A stretch of 27,386 nucleotides of DNA from Streptomyces sp. NRRL F-2664 (GTDB lineage: Bacteria > Actinomycetota > Actinomycetes > Streptomycetales > Streptomycetaceae). Where the stretch lies: contig NZ_JOFX01000065.1 in assembly GCF_000719345.1 (NCBI RefSeq), positions 1 to 27,386 of the forward strand, written 5' to 3'. Both the position numbers and the translations under genes were made by a program. This document shows positions 23,661 to 27,386 of this stretch, piece after piece. The notes beneath the pieces are model-generated. The model had not been told where the DNA came from, did no database searches, and was given only the letters and a program-made list of their open reading frames with translations. The stretch's first letter is position 1; each line of letters opens with the position of its first letter.

Positions 23661-24174
23661 ACCCTGCCGTCGCGTCGCGCTGCCGGGTCAGGACGTGCGT
23701 GGTGGAACCGTCGTCCTCCCGCACGTCCCGGACGTGCGCGAAACCGATGCGGGTGAGCAGGGCGAGGGAAGCCGTGTTGGGGGCGGCCACCGTGGCGTGC
23801 ACCTCCGTCAGGCCCAGGCAGTCGAAGCCGTGGGCGACGACCGCCTGCGCCATCTCGGTGCCCAGTCCGGAGCCCCAGGCGTCGGGGGCCAGGGCGTAGA
23901 CGATCTCGTGGCCGTCGACCCCGTCGGTCCGCTTGATCTCGGCGTGCCCGATCAGCCGCCCGTCCCTGCGCACGGCCCAGACGTCGAAGAGGTCCTCGGC
24001 GTAGACCTTGGTGAAGATCCGCCCGAACAGGGCACGGTCCTCGGCCTCCGTGGCGGGGCCGTCGCCCATCCACCGGGAGACCCGGGTGTCCTGGAAGAGG
24101 GCCACGAATGCTTCCTCGTCCTCACGGGTGTACGGGTCGAGGAGCAGGCGTTCGGTACGCAGAACGGGAGTCAC
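23659..24174 (-). CDS. GNAT-family N-acetyltransferase (RimJ/RimL-like)
   Basis: 171 residues, the full length of this family. It opens with the typical LRTERLLLDPYTREDEEAFV. The acetyl-CoA-binding part is DAWGSGLGTEMAQAVVAHGF (about 98-117, Q/RxxGxG/A region as WGSGLG), followed by GLTEVHATVAAPNTASLALL and RIGFAHV (about 120-148). Such enzymes acetylate protein N-termini or small amines; the substrate here cannot be told. GTG 24174 has no ribosome binding site but begins right where transcription from the promoter at 24182-24210 should start, so a leaderless mRNA is likely. It lies between a terminator and tRNA-Lys in its own transcription unit. Confidence 0.88.
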   Translation of the reverse strand: MTPVLRTERLLLDPYTREDEEAFVALFQDTRVSRWMGDGPATEAEDRALFGRIFTKVYAEDLFDVWAVRRDGRLIGHAEIKRTDGVDGHEIVYALAPDAWGSGLGTEMAQAVVAHGFDCLGLTEVHATVAAPNTASLALLTRIGFAHVRDVREDDGSTTHVLTRQRDATAG

Positions 24175-24181
24175 GGCGGCG

Positions 24182-24210
24182 ACGCTACCGTCTGCGGCCC
24201 CCGGTGTTCA
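24182..24210 (-). promoter_or_regulatory. Promoter for a leaderless GNAT transcript
   Basis: On the minus strand TGAACA (24210-24205; 4 of 6 match to TTGACA) is followed after 17 bp by TAGCGT (24187-24182). The GTG start codon is 7 nt after the -10 box, the usual distance to a transcription start. Confidence 0.55.
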
Positions 24211-24243
24211 CCCGGATTACGCCGGGCCGCCGCGGACACGACA

Positions 24244-24278
24244 CGGCGCCCCGTCCGCGGTGTGCGGGCGGGGCGCCG
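24244..24278 (-). terminator. Terminator hairpin downstream of tRNA-Lys
   Basis: Perfect 10-bp arms CGGCGCCCCG and CGGGGCGCCG with a 15-nt loop that can pair further (CCGC/GCGG), beginning 7 bp after the tRNA 3' end. Confidence 0.75.
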
Positions 24279-24285
24279 GGAGCGG

Positions 24286-24358
24286 TAGGCCATGTCGGAC
24301 TCGAACCGACAACCAACGGATTAAAAGTCCGCTGCTCTGCCAATTGAGCTAATGGCCC
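24286..24358 (-). tRNA. tRNA-Lys (TTT)
   Basis: 73-nt cloverleaf read leftwards: acceptor GGGCCAT with ATGGCCT (G1:U72 wobble), D arm TAGCTCAATTGGCAGAGCA, anticodon arm GCGGA-CTTTTAA-TCCGT with anticodon TTT, T arm GTCGG-TTCGAGT-CCGAC, discriminator A. CCA is not encoded. A possible -10 box TATGCT lies at 24377-24382 on the minus strand. Confidence 0.95.
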
Positions 24359-24439
24359 TCCGGGTGCTCACCCCAGAGCATAGCCGGACAGCGCCGGTCA
24401 GCCGATCGGGTATCGACCGACCGGCCTGTCGGCGTCGGT

Positions 24440-26800
24440 TCAGGGGCGGACCGGCGGCCGGACTCCGGCCGCTGCACGGGTGACGGAGACCGTCCCGGAC
24501 GTGCTGAGTTCGCCGCCCCGGCCGTCGGCCGGGCGGGCGGTGAGCGTCCACTCGTACGCGCCGGAGAAGAGCTGCGTACCCGTCGACGACGTGCCGTCCC
24601 ATGCGGGGGCGATCAGGCCGCGCGCGTCGGTGCCGGTGCGCACGAGGGTGGTGACGCCGGAGGTCTTGTTACGGACCGTCAGCTTCCAGGAGGAGACCGG
24701 CTTGGACAGCCACCAGCGGGCCTGCCAGGTCTTCTCCTGCCTGAAGTCCGCGCCGGCGGCCACGTCGTGGTCGATCGCCGCGAGCGGGGAGGCGTCACCG
24801 GCGACGCCGAGCAGGTGCACGGTCTCGCTCGCGTCGGTATAGGCCAGGCGGCCGCCGAAGCGGTCGACGGTCCACTCGGCTCCGTACCGCTTCATCTGCT
24901 GCGCGATCTCGCGCTCCCGCACGGCCGCGCCGGAGCGCAGGTTGTAGACCTCCAGGCCGACACCCCCCTGGCGCACGACGTAGCCGTCGCCGAGCTTCAC
25001 GCCGTCGCGCTCCTGCTCGGGTGCGAAGGGCAGCGCGATCCGCTTGTTGGTGGGCATGTGATAGGCGGCGGGGCCGCCCCCGGAGGCGGGGCACAGCGCG
25101 TACAGCCATTCCCCGGACACCTGGACCTCCTGCGCCGAGCAGGGCATGGCGAGGGGCTGGTGCCGCACCACCTTGCCGGTGCGCAGGTCGGTGGCGGTCA
25201 CGTCGTTCTGCCCGCCGCGGTCCCAGAGTTGGGAGCCCCACAGCGTGGCGGCGCCGGAGGGCCTGACGTCCAGGAGCTTCCCGGCGTCGATGTCGGCGAC
25301 CACCACCCGGGAGTTCCTGTTCTCGGTCACCGTGAACATCACGTACCGGCCCGAGGCGCTGTCGATCAGGTAGGGCGCCATGGTGTCGGTGCCGGGCAGG
25401 GGCACCTGTCGGACAGCGCCGCCGGAGCGGGTCTCGCGCACGTTCAGCACGACGCCGCAGAGATTGACGGCGCTGCCGCACTCGCCCTGGCCCTTGGCCG
25501 ACAGGGAGACGATCCGTCCGTCGCCCGTCGGGACGGTCCAGCCGGGGAGATCGGGGTGGGGCCAGCAGAGCGCCCGGGACTCGTTCTCGTCGCAGCTCCA
25601 GTCGGGGGCCTGCGGAGCCGGGGACGTCCCGGACACCGCAACCGTGTAGCCCTTGAGGCTGCGGGTGGGGTCCTGCTGGCCCGCGATGAGCCGCCCCTGG
25701 GCAAGGCTGAGCGTCAATCGGTCCGCGGGGTCCGGCGGCAGGTCCTGCACCTTCGTCAGTACCGGGGCGCCGTCGGGGCCGGGCGCGACCCGGTACGTGG
25801 CCCAGTGGCTGGAGTCGGTGCCCCCGGAGAAGTAGCCGGCACCGTCCGTGCCCGTGTCCAGGCCGAACTGCGACCGGGCGAGCAGGGTACGCGGGGTGCC
25901 CCCGCCGACCGGTGCCGCGGTGACCTTGTTGTCCTGGCCGTCGTAGTCCTGCGAGACCAGCCAGTCACCCACGGCGTGCGAGCGCCCGTGCGCGCCGGGG
26001 GTGTTGACGGTGCGCGTCACGGTGAGGTCGGCGCGGGAGAGCAGGGTCGCCGTGGCGGACCCGTTCTTGCGCAGCGTGGCCCACTGGGAGCCCAGCGAGT
26101 AGTCGACGTTGATCGGGTCCGTCGCGCCGTCCGGCAGGGCCAGCGGCGTCAGCGTCGCCTTGGCGTAGTCGAGCAGGGCGAGGACGTTCTGGCCGGCGGC
26201 CGACCGGTAGGTGATCAGCGCGCCCTTCTCGTCGGCCGTCCGCACCCAGAACGAGTGCGCGGCGATGGGTTCCGGCGCGGTGACGGTGACGTCCTTGCGC
26301 GGTTCGTCCCCACGGCCGATCAGGTGCAGGATGAAGCGGCCCTGGGCGTCCTGCTCGGTGGCCAGCACCTGCGTCGACGAGAAGGTGGTGGTCCAGGACC
26401 GGCCGGCAGGCGCCGCGAGGGTCTCGGTGCGGCCGGTGGCCTGGTCGATCAGGGTCAGCGGTCCCGCGGTCGTCGAGGACCCGTCGCGGTACTCGCAGCC
26501 GACGGTGTCGCCCAGACTCATCCAACGGCCGTCCCGCCCCGAGGGGCAGTCGGCGAGGGGCACTTCACGACCGTCCTCGAAGCTCTTCCAGTACGCCCTC
26601 CCGGTGCCGGGCGGGTAGAGCATCACGCCCTTCGGGCCGGCGCTGGAGACCGACCCCCGCGAGGGCTCCTGGTGCGGCAGCGGAGCGATCGTCAGTTCGT
26701 CGGCGGCCGCGGGTCCTGCGGCCGCCGGTACGGCGGTGAGGGCGCCGATGCCCGTGGCCAGTGCGAGCGCGGCTGCGCCCAGCACAGATGACCGTCTCAT
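24440..26800 (-). CDS. Large secreted beta-propeller-like protein with C-terminal FlgD-type Ig domain
   Basis: 786 residues from ATG 26800, with GGGGGATGG about 8 nt upstream; an ATG at 26809 directly abuts the same G-run and is less likely. A signal peptide covers about 1-33 (SSVLGAAALALATGIGALTA then AAAGPAAADE). The body shows recurring short beta units of the propeller type (for example LTLIDQATGRTETLAAPAG, VVVADIDAGKLLDVRPSG, VTATDLRTGKVVRHQPLA). The last 100 residues (WWLSKPVSSWKLTVRNKTSG, PAWDGTSSTGTQLFSGAYEW) match FlgD-like Ig domains that often end secreted actinobacterial proteins. Several Cys pairs suggest disulfides. No catalytic motif is recognised; an extracellular binding or scaffold role is an inference. 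Confidence 0.8.
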   Translation of the reverse strand: MRRSSVLGAAALALATGIGALTAVPAAAGPAAADELTIAPLPHQEPSRGSVSSAGPKGVMLYPPGTGRAYWKSFEDGREVPLADCPSGRDGRWMSLGDTVGCEYRDGSSTTAGPLTLIDQATGRTETLAAPAGRSWTTTFSSTQVLATEQDAQGRFILHLIGRGDEPRKDVTVTAPEPIAAHSFWVRTADEKGALITYRSAAGQNVLALLDYAKATLTPLALPDGATDPINVDYSLGSQWATLRKNGSATATLLSRADLTVTRTVNTPGAHGRSHAVGDWLVSQDYDGQDNKVTAAPVGGGTPRTLLARSQFGLDTGTDGAGYFSGGTDSSHWATYRVAPGPDGAPVLTKVQDLPPDPADRLTLSLAQGRLIAGQQDPTRSLKGYTVAVSGTSPAPQAPDWSCDENESRALCWPHPDLPGWTVPTGDGRIVSLSAKGQGECGSAVNLCGVVLNVRETRSGGAVRQVPLPGTDTMAPYLIDSASGRYVMFTVTENRNSRVVVADIDAGKLLDVRPSGAATLWGSQLWDRGGQNDVTATDLRTGKVVRHQPLAMPCSAQEVQVSGEWLYALCPASGGGPAAYHMPTNKRIALPFAPEQERDGVKLGDGYVVRQGGVGLEVYNLRSGAAVREREIAQQMKRYGAEWTVDRFGGRLAYTDASETVHLLGVAGDASPLAAIDHDVAAGADFRQEKTWQARWWLSKPVSSWKLTVRNKTSGVTTLVRTGTDARGLIAPAWDGTSSTGTQLFSGAYEWTLTARPADGRGGELSTSGTVSVTRAAAGVRPPVRP

Positions 26801-26893
26801 GTGTTCCATCCCCCAGAGCGAAGCGTCGGGGGGCGGGCGCCGGTTCGCGCCTGCAGTCTCCCCCACCGCAAAGTTCGGATCGTAGCAAGACGC

Positions 26894-26929
26894 GACAGGC
26901 CCCCACGACCGGAGTCGTGGGGGCCTGTC
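26894..26929 (-). terminator. Terminator of the right-edge gene
   Basis: Perfect 16-bp stem GACAGGCCCCCACGAC / GTCGTGGGGGCCTGTC with tetraloop CGGA, 24 bp past the stop codon of the leftward gene at 26954 and upstream of the next leftward gene. Confidence 0.9.
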
Positions 26930-26953
26930 AGGGGGTCAACTGCTCAGCCGACG

Positions 26954-27386
26954 TCAGCCGTTGCGCTTCCAGCGCGGCTTGTCGTCACGGCGGAAGCCAC
27001 CGGAGGGGCGGTCGTCGCGGCGGAAGCCGCCACGGTCACCACCGCGGTCACCGCGGTCGTCACGGTTGAAGCCACCCGACGGACGCTCGTCACGACGGAA
27101 ACCACCCGACGGACGGTCGTCACGACGGAACCCGCCGCGGTCGCCGCGGTCGTCGCGGTTGAAGCCGCCGGAGGGGCGGTCGTCACGGCGGAAGCCACCG
27201 GAGGGGCGGTCGTCGCGGCGGAAGCCGCCACGGTCACCGCGGTCGTCACGGTTGAAGCCACCCGACGGACGCTCGTCACGACGGAAACCACCCGACGGAC
27301 GGTCGTCACGACGGAAACCACCGGAGGGGCGGTCGTCACGGCGGAAGCCGCCACGGTCACCACCGCGGTCACCGCGGTCGTCACGG
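26954..27386 (-). CDS. C-terminal tail of a probable DEAD-box RNA helicase (5' end outside the window)
   Basis: Partial: 143 codons visible, stop TGA at 26956-26954, start beyond the right edge. The correct frame is built of repeats such as RDDRPSGGF, RDERPSGGF, NRDDRGDRGGF and RRDDRPSGGF, ending in RDDKPRWKRNG. Arg/Asp/Gly-rich tails ending in a basic KPRWKR-type cap are what I recall from Streptomyces DEAD-box RNA helicases, where the tail binds RNA and may drive condensation. No helicase motif itself is in the window, so another RNA-binding protein with the same tail is possible. A terminator follows the gene. Confidence 0.65.
   Translation of the reverse strand, partial: RDDRGDRGGDRGGFRRDDRPSGGFRRDDRPSGGFRRDERPSGGFNRDDRGDRGGFRRDDRPSGGFRRDDRPSGGFNRDDRGDRGGFRRDDRPSGGFRRDERPSGGFNRDDRGDRGGDRGGFRRDDRPSGGFRRDDKPRWKRNG
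26996..27386 (-). repeat. Coding tandem repeats in the helicase-like tail
   Basis: Short units of about 27 bp (nine codons, RDDRPSGGF type) are arranged in a higher-order pattern. 27045-27130 and 27231-27316 read as identical over 86 bp, 186 bp apart. Near-identical DNA between copies points to recent duplication or gene conversion rather than protein-level selection alone. Confidence 0.85.

Noticed and set aside
21980..24358. Integrated element between the two tRNA genes
   Set aside because: tRNAs are common integration sites, but there is no integrase, no duplicated tRNA 3' end, and the genes between have ordinary Streptomyces composition.
26944..27384. 146-codon Val/Thr/Ala-rich frame (MTTAVTAVVTV...) at the right edge
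   Set aside because: Shadow frame of the repeat region. The neighbouring frame gives the RDDRPSGGF repeats and a sensible end KPRWKRNG followed by a terminator.
26996..27386. CRISPR-like array
   Set aside because: Repeats are contiguous, of about 27 bp in coding phase, with no unique spacers; they encode a protein tail.

Overview
The window is chromosomal DNA from a Streptomyces or very close relative. Evidence: very high G+C with third-position bias in every gene, frequent GTG starts, TAGRRT-type -10 boxes, an LAXTG sortase substrate, SARP/AfsR-type and NsdA-like regulators, and a gene order that I recall from the S. coelicolor atrA (SCO4118) neighbourhood. No mobile element, prophage or CRISPR array is visible. 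It reads as core-chromosome DNA, rich in regulators.

Layout. 1-344: upstream promoter/leader region of a leftward ribosomal RNA operon whose 16S gene lies off the left edge. 354-2297: divergent MarR regulator and MFS transporter. 2365-5742: leftward PAS/SpoIIE phosphatase/ATPase gene and a type II NADH dehydrogenase. 6076-6852: TetR regulator, very likely AtrA, with an unusual leader. 7119-9152: ECF-type sigma factor fused to a zinc finger, membrane segment(s) and a C-terminal NPCBM-type module. 9270-12218: AfsR/SARP regulator that lacks most of its NTPase core. 12438-14618: asparagine-synthetase-fold protein with both active sites degraded. 15248-18231: NsdA-like sporulation regulator, then L-2-hydroxyglutarate oxidase. 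18377-20594: trmB and a PrsW-type membrane protease, ending tail-to-tail over an M23 peptidase (20584-21609). 21980-24358: initiator tRNA-Met, an LAETG surface protein, a GNAT acetyltransferase and tRNA-Lys(TTT). 24440-26800: large secreted beta-rich protein. 26954-27386: C-terminal Arg/Asp/Gly repeat tail of a gene running in from the right, most likely a DEAD-box RNA helicase; it is not seen as a normal start-to-stop frame because its start is outside.

Together the region links development and antibiotic regulation (AtrA, AfsR-like, NsdA-like, SpoIIE-type), envelope sensing and remodelling (membrane sigma, PrsW, M23, sortase substrate) and translation (rrn, two tRNAs, trmB, helicase). The most unusual items are the atrA leader (a 7-codon mini-ORF overlapping the atrA start as ATGA, with two competing hairpins at its ribosome binding site), the sigma fusion, the gutted AfsR-like NTPase, and the asparagine-synthetase pseudoenzyme. 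All identifications come from reading the sequence and memory of families; no searches were run.
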